DNA of 64,000 bases from HGM12998 sp900756495. GTDB taxonomy: Bacteria > Bacillota > Clostridia > Oscillospirales > Oscillospiraceae. The translations under genes were made by a program, and so were the position numbers. Under the pieces are notes generated by a model that saw only the letters and a program-made list of their open reading frames with translations, did no database searches and was not told where the DNA came from. Where the stretch lies: positions 1 to 64,000 of the forward strand of contig CAUEFI010000009.1 in the NCBI GenBank assembly GCA_958477305.1, written 5' to 3'. Shown one piece after another: positions 42,913 to 51,293 of this stretch (position 1 is the stretch's first letter; the number at the start of each line of letters is the position of its first letter).

Positions 42913-43827
42913 TTACTGTACGGGAGGCACAGCGCCCGCATCCTTGATAATCTGGGCCACATCTGCGCTCATGGCATAATCCAGGAAGGCCTGAGCGGCG
43001 GGAGAGAGCTCGGCGCCTTCCTTAGTGACCATCACGAAGGGGCGCTGAATGGCATAGGTGCCATCCTGCACGGTCTCCTCGGAAGGAGCGACGCTGTTTA
43101 CCATTACAGCCTTTACAGTCTCGTCTACGGCCGAGAGAGAGGCATAGCCGATGGCATTGGGGTTGGAAGCCACGTTGGCGATGACGTCGCCAGTGGAGGT
43201 CAGCTCATTGCGATAGGCACAGGCGTCTTCAACACCTACAATTTCCTCAAAGGCGCCGCGGGTGCCGGATCCGGCCTCACGGCCGATGACAGCGATTTCG
43301 CCGTCGGCACCGCCCAGCTCAGACCAATTTGTTATCTCACCGGTAAAAATCTGGGCAATCTGTTCCACAGTCAGATCCTCTACGCCATTCTCGGGGTTAA
43401 CCACCAGCGCCACACCGTCCAGAGCTACGATATTGGACACAGCGCCCTGCTCCTCTTCCTCGGCCTTCAGCGCACGGCTGGACAGGCCGATATCACAGGT
43501 GCCGTCAATAATGGCCTGGATACCGGTGCCGGAACCCGTGGGGCTGTAGTTGACAGTGACACCGCCGTTCTGAGCCATAAAAGCCTCGCTCAGAGAGCCG
43601 ACTACCTTCTCCATAGAGGTGGAGCCGTTGGTATTTACGGTGCCGGTGAGGGGTTCAGACTCGGGAGTCGCCTCAGGCGTAGCGGCGGGGGACTGGCTCT
43701 CAGTCTGAGCGGGTTCATTGCTGGGGGCGGCGGAGCCGCCGCCCTGAGTGTTGCTGCAGCCGGCGAAGAGCCCGATGCACAGGGTCAGGCCAAGCAGCAT
43801 AGCAAGTGCCTTCTTCATTCTGTTCAA
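42913..43827 (-). CDS. pstS: Phosphate-binding lipoprotein PstS
   Basis: A 304-residue surface lipoprotein; lipobox LFAGC near residue 23, then a Ser/Glu/Pro-rich linker. The binding domain has the PstS phosphate loops: NTNGSTSMEKVVGSL, NYSPTGSGTGIQ and REAGSGTRGAFEE. It captures phosphate outside the membrane for PstCAB. ATG behind GGAGATTG. It is the first gene of the phosphate-regulated unit. Confidence 0.93.
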   Translation of the reverse strand: MNRMKKALAMLLGLTLCIGLFAGCSNTQGGGSAAPSNEPAQTESQSPAATPEATPESEPLTGTVNTNGSTSMEKVVGSLSEAFMAQNGGVTVNYSPTGSGTGIQAIIDGTCDIGLSSRALKAEEEEQGAVSNIVALDGVALVVNPENGVEDLTVEQIAQIFTGEITNWSELGGADGEIAVIGREAGSGTRGAFEEIVGVEDACAYRNELTSTGDVIANVASNPNAIGYASLSAVDETVKAVMVNSVAPSEETVQDGTYAIQRPFVMVTKEGAELSPAAQAFLDYAMSADVAQIIKDAGAVPPVQ

Positions 43828-43872
43828 TCTCCAATCATATACATAATGATATCCCTTCCGGGAACACTAACA

Positions 43873-43927
43873 AGTATATCTGCTCTTTGTAAAGTTGTCC
43901 TTCTGCCAATTGTAAAGTCTGTGTAAA
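43873..43927 (-). promoter_or_regulatory. Pho box and promoter of pstS
   Basis: On the minus strand TTTACA occurs at 43927 to 43922, again 11 bases on at 43916 to 43911, and again at 43893 to 43888. A -10 (TATACT, 43878 to 43873) follows, with no good -35. TT(A/T)ACA direct repeats with 11-base period are the site of PhoP/PhoB in Firmicutes. The leader to the ATG is about 45 bases. Confidence 0.7.
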
Positions 43928-43963
43928 GGTAGTTTTGCCCATAAAGCGGCCATTTTACAAATC

Positions 43964-43999
43964 AAAAGCCCCGCCGGCTTTGTAAAGCGGCGGGGCTTT
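43964..43999 (-). terminator. Terminator of the rpoN operon
   Basis: On the minus strand AAAGCCCCGCC pairs with GGCGGGGCTTTT; the loop contains another TTTACA. It lies directly after the HAD gene and before the pstS promoter. Confidence 0.82.
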
Positions 44000-44037
44000 C
44001 GGTTTGTAAAGTTGGAGAGAAGATGGGGGTGATGCCG

Positions 44038-44688
44038 CTATACTTCCAACCAGCGGCGCAGTTCCAAGAGATCCGGGGCGATGTGCTCCCAGGGAAAAGA
44101 GGAAAAGGCATCGACGGGAGTGACCCCGTTGAGGACAGGACAAAAGCATGCGCCAGCCCGGCGAGCGGTCTCCGCGTCGATGACGGTGTCCCCGCAATAG
44201 AGGACCTCTTCCGGTTTCAGTCCAAGAAAAGAACAGGCGTTGAGCAGGCCCTGTGGATCTGGTTTGGGGCGATCCACCTTGTCGCCGCCAATAATAAGGG
44301 ACATGAGCCGGGCCAAGCCGTGCTTTTCCAAAATGGACACCAGCGCGTCGGTCCGTTTGCTACTGATAACACCGGTGGGAATTCCCGAGTCCCGGAGCGC
44401 CAGAATCAACTCTTTTGCGCCGGGAAACAGAGGAACGCCTTCCAGCTGCATCGGGTGGCCGATCTGAGCAAACAGCCGGCGAAACTCAGCCCGGCGGGCG
44501 GGCACTTCATCCTTGGAGAGAAGGGTATAGGCATCCTCCAGCATAAGCCCGACGGTGCCGCGGATGGAATCCCGATCGGGGATGGGCAGTCCCATTTCGC
44601 GAAAAGCATAGGTAAAGCCAGCCACAATTGCCTCTGTGGCATCGCCCAAGGTATAGTCAAAGTCAAAAAGGACGGCTTTATAATTCAT
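44038..44688 (-). CDS. HAD-family phosphatase (phosphoglycolate phosphatase / PpaX-like)
   Basis: A 216-residue HAD hydrolase. Motif I DFDYTLGD (nucleophile and acid Asp, residues 9 and 11), motif II TGVISSK, motif III Lys in RPKPDP, motif IV LYCGDTVID. The helical cap lies between residues 15 and 80. Substrate could be phosphoglycolate, pyrophosphate or a sugar phosphate. Its ATG overlaps the acetyltransferase stop (ATGA), so it is translated as the third gene of the rpoN unit. Confidence 0.82.
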   Translation of the reverse strand: MNYKAVLFDFDYTLGDATEAIVAGFTYAFREMGLPIPDRDSIRGTVGLMLEDAYTLLSKDEVPARRAEFRRLFAQIGHPMQLEGVPLFPGAKELILALRDSGIPTGVISSKRTDALVSILEKHGLARLMSLIIGGDKVDRPKPDPQGLLNACSFLGLKPEEVLYCGDTVIDAETARRAGACFCPVLNGVTPVDAFSSFPWEHIAPDLLELRRWLEV

Positions 44689-45233
44689 GTAATATCCAAC
44701 TTTCTAATTACTTTTGCGGGATTGCCCGCCACGACGCAGTTGTCCGGAACGTCCCGGATCACAACAGCTCCAGAGGCGACAACGACATTATTCCCAATCG
44801 TGACGCCCGGATTTATAATTGCCCCGCCGCCAATCCAGACGTCATCCCCAAGGACGACAGGCCGGCCGCCTTCCAGTCCCCTCCGACGTTCAGAGCCCGC
44901 GATTGGATGGGTCGCGGTATAGATCCCTGCCTGGGGCCCGATCAGGCAGTAATCTCCAATCGTCACAGGACAGACGTCCAGAATAACGACTCCGGCATTG
45001 GCATAAAAATGGCTGCCCACGGAAATATTGCAGCCATAATCACAGTGGAAGCCGGTTTCCACAAAGAAATGATCGCCCGTTCTTCCGAAGAGCCCGGAGA
45101 GCAGGGAAGAGGCGTTTTCCCTGCTGTGATTAAAGTCATACAGCAACTCCCGGCAGTGACGGGCCCGCGCAGCGATGGCGGGGTCAGTGGGGTCATAAAG
45201 CACACCGGAGATCATTTTTTCCCACTCAGTCAT
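44685..45233 (-). CDS. Sugar O-acetyltransferase, maltose/galactoside type
   Basis: A 183-residace-length acetyl-CoA-dependent enzyme (182 residues plus stop). The N-terminal MTEWEKMISGVLYDPTDPAI helix domain is the Mac family signature. The left-handed beta-helix follows with hexapeptide repeats (VGSHFYANAGVVILDVCPVT, then GNNVVVASGAVVIRDVPDN). The catalytic His lies in TATHPIAG. ATG at 45233 behind AGGGAG; it overlaps the rpoN stop by 8 bases. The longer frame to 45371 runs inside rpoN and is rejected. Confidence 0.85.
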   Translation of the reverse strand: MTEWEKMISGVLYDPTDPAIAARARHCRELLYDFNHSRENASSLLSGLFGRTGDHFFVETGFHCDYGCNISVGSHFYANAGVVILDVCPVTIGDYCLIGPQAGIYTATHPIAGSERRRGLEGGRPVVLGDDVWIGGGAIINPGVTIGNNVVVASGAVVIRDVPDNCVVAGNPAKVIRKLDIT

Positions 45234-46602
45234 ACAGCTTTCTCCCTGCAGAATTGGGAATGCGGAGTTCATCCCGGTATTTGGCCGCTGTCCGGCGGGA
45301 GATGATACAGCCCTGCTCGGCCATTTGTTCGCACAGCTTTTGATCCGATAAGGGCCTGTGCTTATCCTCACCGGCGATCAGCTTTCTTATCAGGGCCTTG
45401 GCAAAGTCGGGGGAAGCAGTTTCTGAAGAAGAATCGGATGAGGTGCTGAGGCTGCGGGAAAAAAAGTAGCTCAGGGGATAGACCCCCTGAGAACATTGGA
45501 TATACTTGTCCTTTACAGCCCTGCTCACGGTAGATTCGTGGACGCCAAGCCGGGCGGCTACATCGGCCAGGGACATAGGCACTAAGTGGCCCGGGCCATG
45601 GCGGAAAAAGGGCTCCTGCAGATCCAGAATACATTTTGCGCAGCCCATGAGAGTAGAGCGCCGCTGCTCAATGGAACGAACAAGCCACTTTGCCTGGCGT
45701 ACTTTTCCAGTGAGATAAACCTTTACCTCATCCTCGTCGCTCTCCTTCAGCAGACGGGTGTAATAGGTGCTGATGCTCAGGGCAGGGAAAAAATAGTCGT
45801 TGGTCAACAGCTCGAAGTGGTCTGGAAAGCTGACCACAATAATGTCAGGAGAAATATAGGTTAAATTTTCTCTGGCGGAAAAGCCCGTACCCGGTCTGGG
45901 ATTCAGGGCTCTGATTCGATCACACGCGGCACGCACTTCATCCTGCGGGGCTCCTGTCTCTCGGGCGATAAGGCTATACCGGCTCTTGGACAGGGCATCC
46001 AGATAATCCCGCGCGATAGTCATGGCCAGCGGATCTGCAGGACGGCGGCGGGCAAGCTGAAGACAGAGACATTCGGACAAATTTCTGGCGCCTACCCCGG
46101 CAGGCTCCAGGGATTGGACGACCGACAGAGCGCGCTCAACCAGGGAGGAGGGACGATTCATGGCGGCGGCCAGGGCAGGGACGTCCTCATCCAACCAGCC
46201 GTTTGCATTCAAGCTTTCCACGAGAAAAGAGGCCGCCTTCAGGACGTCGGCAGGCAGCTCCAGGACCTGAAGCTGAGAGGACACATAGTAATAGAGATTC
46301 TCCTCCCGATCGTCCATAGTGCCGTAGTGAGAGACGGGGACATCTGTGTCCTCATCGGTATCCTGCTGATGGTAATAGCGGTTTTGCGCATCGGTAGACT
46401 CCAGCCACTCCAGCTTGCGCTGAAGCAGGTTGGCCTCGTCGGCCCGGTCGTATTTCTCCTCAACCTCCAGGACTGGGTTCTCCTGAACGGCCTCCTCGAG
46501 ATACTCAAGCAACTCCTGAGAGCCCATCTGGAGGATCTCCATGGACTGCATCATTTGAGGAGAGAGAGATTGGGTCTGCTTCTGGGTGATGTCCAGTTCC
46601 AT
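45226..46602 (-). CDS. rpoN: RNA polymerase sigma-54 factor
   Basis: A 458-residue sigma factor. Region I is Gln-rich (QKQTQSLSPQMMQSMEILQM), followed by an acidic region II, core-binding domain (LEPAGVGARNLSECLCLQL) and the C-terminal DNA-binding part. The RpoN box is seen as RRTAAKYRDELRIP near the end. It directs transcription from -24/-12 promoters with AAA+ activators. ATG behind AAAAAGGAGG. It heads a coupled operon with an acetyltransferase and a HAD phosphatase. A sigma-54-type promoter lies on the opposite strand upstream. Confidence 0.93.
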   Translation of the reverse strand: MELDITQKQTQSLSPQMMQSMEILQMGSQELLEYLEEAVQENPVLEVEEKYDRADEANLLQRKLEWLESTDAQNRYYHQQDTDEDTDVPVSHYGTMDDREENLYYYVSSQLQVLELPADVLKAASFLVESLNANGWLDEDVPALAAAMNRPSSLVERALSVVQSLEPAGVGARNLSECLCLQLARRRPADPLAMTIARDYLDALSKSRYSLIARETGAPQDEVRAACDRIRALNPRPGTGFSARENLTYISPDIIVVSFPDHFELLTNDYFFPALSISTYYTRLLKESDEDEVKVYLTGKVRQAKWLVRSIEQRRSTLMGCAKCILDLQEPFFRHGPGHLVPMSLADVAARLGVHESTVSRAVKDKYIQCSQGVYPLSYFFSRSLSTSSDSSSETASPDFAKALIRKLIAGEDKHRPLSDQKLCEQMAEQGCIISRRTAAKYRDELRIPNSAGRKLYD

Positions 46603-46674
46603 GGCGGACGCCTCCTTTTTGATTTTTTATCAGTATAGCATGAAATAAAGGGAGGTTCAATTGAAAATTTGCCC

Positions 46675-46691
46675 TTGGCATACAGCTTGCT
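46675..46691 (+). promoter_or_regulatory. Sigma-54-type (-24/-12) promoter diverging from rpoN
   Basis: TTGGCATA, 4 bases, TTGCT: the GG at 46677 and the GC at 46689 are exactly 12 apart, as in the consensus TGGCAC-N5-TTGC. It points along the plus strand, away from rpoN. Downstream to the tRNA promoter (46692 to 46827) no convincing gene is seen, only a short hairpin (TGCTT-AAAAC-AAGCA). Confidence 0.6.
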
Positions 46692-46827
46692 TAAAACAAG
46701 CATTATCCGTATAAAGCGGTGCGCCACATGTTATCTCAGTGCGGCTGAAGCGGTGTTTGTACGGAAAAAGCGGAATGTTTCTACGTTTGGGGAAAGGTCC
46801 ATTTGTTCAGTTTCTGCGAAAAAGGGC

Positions 46828-46856
46828 TTGACAAGCCAGCCTCCTTCTGTTATGAT
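46828..46856 (+). promoter_or_regulatory. Promoter of the tRNA pair
   Basis: TTGACA (46828 to 46833), 17 bases, TATGAT (46851 to 46856), 27 bases before tRNA-Thr. Near-consensus, as expected for stable RNA genes. Confidence 0.85.
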
Positions 46857-46882
46857 AACTTTTGCTGTGGACGAGCTGGTAT

Positions 46883-46958
46883 GCTGGTGTAGCTCAGTTG
46901 GTAGAGCAGCTGATTTGTAATCAGCAGGTCGGGGGTTCGAGTCCGTCCACCAGCTCCA
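46883..46958 (+). tRNA. tRNA-Thr (anticodon TGT)
   Basis: Acceptor stem GCTGGTG / CACCAGC, D-loop TAGCTCAGTTGGTAGAGCA, anticodon arm with TTTGTAA (anticodon TGT), T-arm GGTTCGAGTCC. The 73-nt body ends at 46955 and CCA is encoded (46956 to 46958). It is followed by tRNA-Tyr after 9 bases. Confidence 0.95.
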
Positions 46959-46967
46959 GGCTTAAAT

Positions 46968-47052
46968 GGAGGAGTTCCCGAGTGGCCAAAGGGGGCAGAC
47001 TGTAAATCTGTTGCGATTCGCTTCGGTGGTTCGAATCCACCCTCCTCCACCA
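46968..47052 (+). tRNA. tRNA-Tyr (anticodon GTA)
   Basis: Acceptor stem GGAGGAG / CTCCTCC, anticodon loop CTGTAAA (anticodon GTA), a long variable arm (TTGCGATTCGCTTCG region) as expected for bacterial tRNA-Tyr, and T-arm GGTTCGAATCC. The body ends at 47049 and CCA is encoded. Confidence 0.95.
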
Positions 47053-47056
47053 CAGT

Positions 47057-47083
47057 GTCCCGCCTAACGGCGGGACTCTTTTT
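47057..47083 (+). terminator. Terminator of the tRNA transcript
   Basis: GTCCCGCC / GGCGGGAC stem with TAAC loop, then TCTTTTT. Confidence 0.9.
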
Positions 47084-47091
47084 GTTTCCGC

Positions 47092-47127
47092 AATCCCTTG
47101 CATCCCAATGGATGCGAGGGATTTTTT
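47092..47127 (+). terminator. Second terminator after the tRNAs
   Basis: AATCCCT-T-GCATCC / GGATGC-G-AGGGATT stem with CAAT loop, then a run of T. From 47128 to 47303 the sequence is AT-rich and probably holds the promoter of the next gene. Confidence 0.82.
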
Positions 47128-47303
47128 GTGCTCGCTTTTCGACACAATTGAACGTGGATGGATTATAAATAGAAATAAAAGATGAAGCTTTCTGGTGGTC
47201 ATGAATTCGTATCATTGGAATTTATCTTATTTTTATAAAATTGCAGTTTTAAAAATACTATGATATATTAATATTAATTAACCCTATAAAAGGAGGTAGC
47301 GTC

Positions 47304-49202
47304 ATGGGAAAGAGGAAAGGTCTTTTTGCACTGCTGCTAGTAGTGGTTATTACCTTCGGGTTTATGCCAATAAAAGTATTTGCAGCAGAGGAGCGGAATA
47401 CATCTTACGAAGAGACTTTGGCCTATAATTTGAAGCAGTTGGGACTTTTTAAAGGTGTTTCAGAAACAGAGTTTGATCTTCGCCGTGAACCTCAGCGTGA
47501 TGAGGCGCTTGTGATGTTGATTCGGCTCTTAGGAAAAGAGAGTGAAGCCATTAGCGGTACGTGGCGGCATCCTTTTACTGATGTAGCGCCATGGGCAGAT
47601 AAGTATGTTGGCTATGCTTACCAGACAGGACTGACCAATGGTATATCTGCTACAGAATTTGGTGTGGGAAAGGCAGATGCATGTCAGTATTTGACCTTTG
47701 TTCTGCGCTCTTTAGGTTACTCAGATACCAATGGTGCCGACTTTACTTGGAATAATCCCTTTGATTTGGCAAGCAGTATCGGACTAATCCAAGAAGGAAC
47801 GGATCTTAATACATTTTGGCGTGCTGATGTCGTGAGAATATCGTATGTTGCGCTGCCGGTCAAACTGAAAGATAGTGAGAAGTCCCTGTCTGAGAAGCTC
47901 ATTGAGAACGGCGTCTTTACCCAGAGCCAATACAATCTGTACTATACCACAGCGGTCCATGAAGATGACGCCGCCGTGAATCAGACAGGAACTGTCTTGA
48001 CCTCGGAGCAGGTTTCAAAGGCGTGTGCACCTGCTGTTTTCTACATTGCCACCTATGCACTGAATGGATCCTATGCTGGCAGCGGAAGCGGCTTCTTCAT
48101 TTCCTCGGATGGTGTTGCAGTTACTAACTTCCACGTTGCTGCGAATAGCTGCATGCTGGAGATTACTACCCACGATGGGAAAAAATACACCGATGTCAGT
48201 ATCATTGACGCCGATGAAGAAAACGATTTGGCGCTGTTGAAGGTCAATGGGACTGGCTTCCCTTATCTGGAGCTGAGTAATTCAAATGAGGTAGTTCAGG
48301 GGCAGGTGGTGTATGCCTTTGGCAGTCCTTTGGGCCTTGATAATACCATGTCTCAGGGGATTATCTCGAACCCCAAACGAGATATCGATGGTGTGGAATA
48401 CATCCAGATTTCCGTTCCCATTGCCCCTGGAAGCAGCGGCGGCGCCCTTGTTGATCAGTACGGTAAAGTAGTAGGTGTAACCTCTGCTGGTTTCATTGAA
48501 GCTGCCGGTGATTTGAATCTCGCAATTCCATGCAAGAGAATTGAAGCTTTAAACAAGGCTTCCACAGATAACTGCATCCTAGTGAAGGAAGAGGTTTATC
48601 CAGGGTCTGAAAGTGTTTACGATTTTGGAGCGTATTCTGGCGTGGATCTGCTCTCTGCGATATACACACCTCTGGGCCTGTACTTGGAATATGATGCCTT
48701 TGACTTTGAGGACCGGGGTGATATGACGGAAGGCGATTTGTTTGCATACGCAATTTACAATTACTGCAATCTCCTGACAAATAAGGGGTTTAAGCACACT
48801 CAAGTGATGAACAGTTCCTGTGGTATATTTGAAAATGACACGGAGTGGGTGTACTTCAACGTAGATCTTGAAAAAGAGAGAGTCATCACAGTTATGACGG
48901 AAGTATTCCCACAGTATTACCCGGAAATTCCAGACTTGCCGGACTTAGGCTGGTATTTCGGATTTGCTCCGCAAGCAGCAACACCGATAAATGGATCGCT
49001 TATGTATGCTTATAAGTGGACTGATCTGTACAGTGCAGATGATTTCATCAACATATTAGACTACTACTATATGTGGCTTACAGACGAGGGATTTGTGCAG
49101 GCATATCAGGACAGTACGACGGCCCTTTATGAGGGAAATGGCCTGTCCGTGGTATTTATAATTGATGGGGCGATGCTGTATGTGGATGTTGCCGCGTTGT
49201 GA
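47304..49202 (+). CDS. Secreted SLH-anchored serine protease, HtrA/DegP-like
   Basis: A 632-residue exported protein behind AAAAGGAGG. Signal peptide about 1 to 28 (LFALLLVVVITFGFMPIKVF, AA cut). SLH-like modules lie at about 30 to 205 (RDEALVMLIRLLGKES, WADKYVGYAYQTGLTNGI). The trypsin-like S1C domain is at about 235 to 415: His in VTNFHVAANS, Asp in ENDLALLKV, Ser in APGSSGGALV. No PDZ domain follows; the C-terminal about 200 residues are of unknown type. It likely acts on the cell surface in quality control or processing. Base composition is more AT-rich than its neighbours, suggesting transfer. Confidence 0.85.
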   Translation: MGKRKGLFALLLVVVITFGFMPIKVFAAEERNTSYEETLAYNLKQLGLFKGVSETEFDLRREPQRDEALVMLIRLLGKESEAISGTWRHPFTDVAPWADKYVGYAYQTGLTNGISATEFGVGKADACQYLTFVLRSLGYSDTNGADFTWNNPFDLASSIGLIQEGTDLNTFWRADVVRISYVALPVKLKDSEKSLSEKLIENGVFTQSQYNLYYTTAVHEDDAAVNQTGTVLTSEQVSKACAPAVFYIATYALNGSYAGSGSGFFISSDGVAVTNFHVAANSCMLEITTHDGKKYTDVSIIDADEENDLALLKVNGTGFPYLELSNSNEVVQGQVVYAFGSPLGLDNTMSQGIISNPKRDIDGVEYIQISVPIAPGSSGGALVDQYGKVVGVTSAGFIEAAGDLNLAIPCKRIEALNKASTDNCILVKEEVYPGSESVYDFGAYSGVDLLSAIYTPLGLYLEYDAFDFEDRGDMTEGDLFAYAIYNYCNLLTNKGFKHTQVMNSSCGIFENDTEWVYFNVDLEKERVITVMTEVFPQYYPEIPDLPDLGWYFGFAPQAATPINGSLMYAYKWTDLYSADDFINILDYYYMWLTDEGFVQAYQDSTTALYEGNGLSVVFIIDGAMLYVDVAAL

Positions 49203-49479
49203 GGTGCAGTATCGCCTGCAAAGCGCAGCCGGAATCCATCTTTTCTTGCAGCCCATTCAATCGGTTACGTGACATAAACTCCCCTGGTGTTCCGGCAGAG
49301 TCATCCCGCTTGAATCGAACGCCCAGCAAGAGCATGACTAAATAGTATGGGCCCAAGGAGAACTACGACAACCAGTTGCTCCTCTCACTGCCCGCTTAAG
49401 TTTGGGAGGAGGGGAAAAACCGGACTGGCTGCCCAGCTTTCTTATCCAAATTTATTGTAATTATAATTAGGAGAGAGCC
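49203..49479. other. Gap without a recognised gene
   Basis: 277 bases between the protease and the aldo/keto reductase. A minus-strand open frame (49156 to 49356) overlaps the protease end and has no ribosome site, so it is not called. The last 40 bases are AT-rich (TTATTGTAATTATAATTAGG) and probably contain the promoter of the reductase. Confidence 0.5.
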
Positions 49480-50346
49480 ATGAAGCATATGCAGGACTGT
49501 TATACCTTACAGAACGGCGTCCTGATTCCCTGTATGGCATTTGGGACCTACAAGACGGCGGAGGGTGACGGTACTGCCGTTATCCGCACGGCGATAGAGG
49601 CGGGGTACCGCAGTTTTGACACGGCATCCTTCTACGGAACCGAAGCCTGCCTAGGGCAGGCGATCCGGGAGAGCGGCGTCCCGCGGGAAGCGTTTTTTGT
49701 TGCCTCCAAAGTATGGAAGACAGAAATGGGATATGCCGGAACCAAGGCTGCCTTTCAGCGCAGCTTGGAGCGTCTGAAGATGAGTTATCTGGATCTCTAC
49801 CTTATTCACTGGCCGCGCCCTTCTCTGGAGGAGCCGGATTGGCGGACGTTGGACAGTGAGACCTGGCGGGCCATGGAGGAGCTGTACCGGGCTGGCAAGG
49901 TTCGGGCCATCGGCGTGAGCAATTTTCTGCCCCACCATATGGAAAACCTGCTGCAAAGAGGCACAATTGCGCCGATGGCGGCGCAATTGGAATACCATCC
50001 GGGCTATATCCAGGCTGCGGCGGTACAGTACTGCCGGGAGCGTCAGATTCAGGTCCAGGCATGGAGCCCGATGGGGAGGGGGCGGGTGCTTCAGGATCCG
50101 CTGCTTCTGGAGATGGCTGACCGCTATCAGGTATCGCCCGCCCAGGTCTGTCTGCGCTTTGCGGTGCAGGAGGGCGTGATTCCACTGCCCAAAGCGTCTA
50201 CCATGGAGCGGATGAGGGAGAATCTGGATATCTTCTCATTTGCCATCACACAGGAGGACATGTACCGTCTGGAGACAATGCCGCAGATCGGATGGTCGGG
50301 GGAGCACCCAGACCGGGAGCGCGTCTATTTCCAACCCCGGCAATGA
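49480..50346 (+). CDS. Aldo/keto reductase
   Basis: A 288-residue NADPH-dependent reductase with the (beta/alpha)8 fold. The catalytic tetrad is visible: Asp and Tyr in FDTASFYGTE, Lys in VASKVWK, His in YLIHWPRP. The cofactor site is PLPKASTMERMREN near residue 240. It is similar in layout to 2,5-diketo-gluconate reductase and methylglyoxal reductases. ATG behind TTAGGAGAGAG. Single-gene unit. Confidence 0.92.
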   Translation: MKHMQDCYTLQNGVLIPCMAFGTYKTAEGDGTAVIRTAIEAGYRSFDTASFYGTEACLGQAIRESGVPREAFFVASKVWKTEMGYAGTKAAFQRSLERLKMSYLDLYLIHWPRPSLEEPDWRTLDSETWRAMEELYRAGKVRAIGVSNFLPHHMENLLQRGTIAPMAAQLEYHPGYIQAAAVQYCRERQIQVQAWSPMGRGRVLQDPLLLEMADRYQVSPAQVCLRFAVQEGVIPLPKASTMERMRENLDIFSFAITQEDMYRLETMPQIGWSGEHPDRERVYFQPRQ

Positions 50347-50375
50347 GGGACAGGGCTGTCGGGCGGCCCTAATAA

Positions 50376-50406
50376 GGAGGGGTACGGCGGACTGCCGTAC
50401 CCCTCC
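50376..50406 (+). terminator. Hairpin between the reductase and the zincin gene
   Basis: GGAGGGGTACGGC / GCCGTACCCCTCC stem with a GGACT loop separates two converging genes. T-runs on both sides are poor, so function as a terminator is probable rather than certain. Confidence 0.6.
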
Positions 50407-50417
50407 TAAATCTGTTT

Positions 50418-50813
50418 TCAGCGGCCGCTGCCTCTCTTTTTGCGCCGATCCCGGAACTGCTCCATGTATGCCTCGTCCTTCACTTCCAGGCCGCGCTCAC
50501 CGGCCAGCCCTTCGATATGATGGGTAAATTCATGGGCCAGGGTATCGTAGAGCTCGTCCTCCCAGTCCTGGTCGGTCCAGCCCTCCAACTTGGCCAGGGC
50601 CTCAAAGGAGCCGTAGTAGAGATTGATATAGCGGCCCATCTGATCATGGCAGTACTCGCCCAGAATATACATTTCGCCGGGGGGGAAGTCGGGATCTGCT
50701 TTGGCATCGGGCAGCAGGGAAATACCGCCGTTCAGTTCCGTGTAAAACGCCTGGGGAAACGACTCCGCCATCTCGTCCAGCAGGTCGCCGGCCTGGTCAA
50801 AGGTGAGCGCCAT
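50418..50813 (-). CDS. Zincin-like metallopeptidase family protein
   Basis: A 131-residue protein, ATG at 50813 behind GCGAGGTG. It carries HEFTHHIEG, an HExxH zinc motif followed by a further His, late in the sequence (about residue 105), typical of the small Zincin_1 family with LGEYCHDQMGRYINLYYGSF before it. Function of the family is unknown. It is the last gene of a three-gene minus-strand set with two regulators upstream, 27 bases after the previous stop. Confidence 0.8.
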   Translation of the reverse strand: MALTFDQAGDLLDEMAESFPQAFYTELNGGISLLPDAKADPDFPPGEMYILGEYCHDQMGRYINLYYGSFEALAKLEGWTDQDWEDELYDTLAHEFTHHIEGLAGERGLEVKDEAYMEQFRDRRKKRGSGR

Positions 50814-50840
50814 AAGATAACACACCTCGCTTTCGAAGCG

Positions 50841-51293
50841 CTAAACATATTTGGAGATGACACTCTGCACCTCGCGGCTGAGCTGATAGAGCTTCCTGCA
50901 CGCGGAGAACTCGGCTTCGCTCATCTCATAGTCAGGCTGCCTCAAATCCTGCTCCAGGGCGGCCAGCAGGACTCGCACCTGGTTGACGATGTCCCAGCCC
51001 TTAGGAGGAAGGCCGGCGCCTTCAGATGGAGTGGCGCCGGGAGCGCCTTTTGGCGCCTCCTCTCCGGCAGGGGAGGGGAAAAACCGATAGGAAGCCTTTC
51101 CAATCCGGCGAAACCTTGTATCACTTTTAGAAATGCGGTAGAGGGCGGTGCTGAGGACATTGGATGAAGGCAGGAGAGAGGGGTTTTCCTCCAATATGGC
51201 AGCCTGAAGCTCGCCGTAGGAATGCGGGTTGCCATCTGAGACGATGTCATAGATAATCCGCTTAAGCGTAGCTGCTCTGCTCTCATGTTCCAT
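50841..51293 (-). CDS. Winged-helix-like protein of unknown function
   Basis: A 150-residue protein, ATG at 51293 behind GGGAGGAGCAG. Residues about 5 to 70 (AATLKRIIYDIVSDGNPHSY, then GELQAAILEENP and SSNVLSTALYRISKSDTRF) look like a winged helix-turn-helix of the HARE/phage-regulator sort. A Pro/Gly-rich linker (AGEEAPKGAPGATPSEGAG) leads to a helical C-terminus. It overlaps the XRE gene by 11 bases, so the two are translated together. It may form a regulator pair with it. Confidence 0.55.
   Translation of the reverse strand: MEHESRAATLKRIIYDIVSDGNPHSYGELQAAILEENPSLLPSSNVLSTALYRISKSDTRFRRIGKASYRFFPSPAGEEAPKGAPGATPSEGAGLPPKGWDIVNQVRVLLAALEQDLRQPDYEMSEAEFSACRKLYQLSREVQSVISKYV

Noticed and set aside
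46669..46920. An 83-codon plus frame before the tRNAs
   Set aside because: It runs into the tRNA-Thr gene, has no ribosome site, and no homology is apparent.
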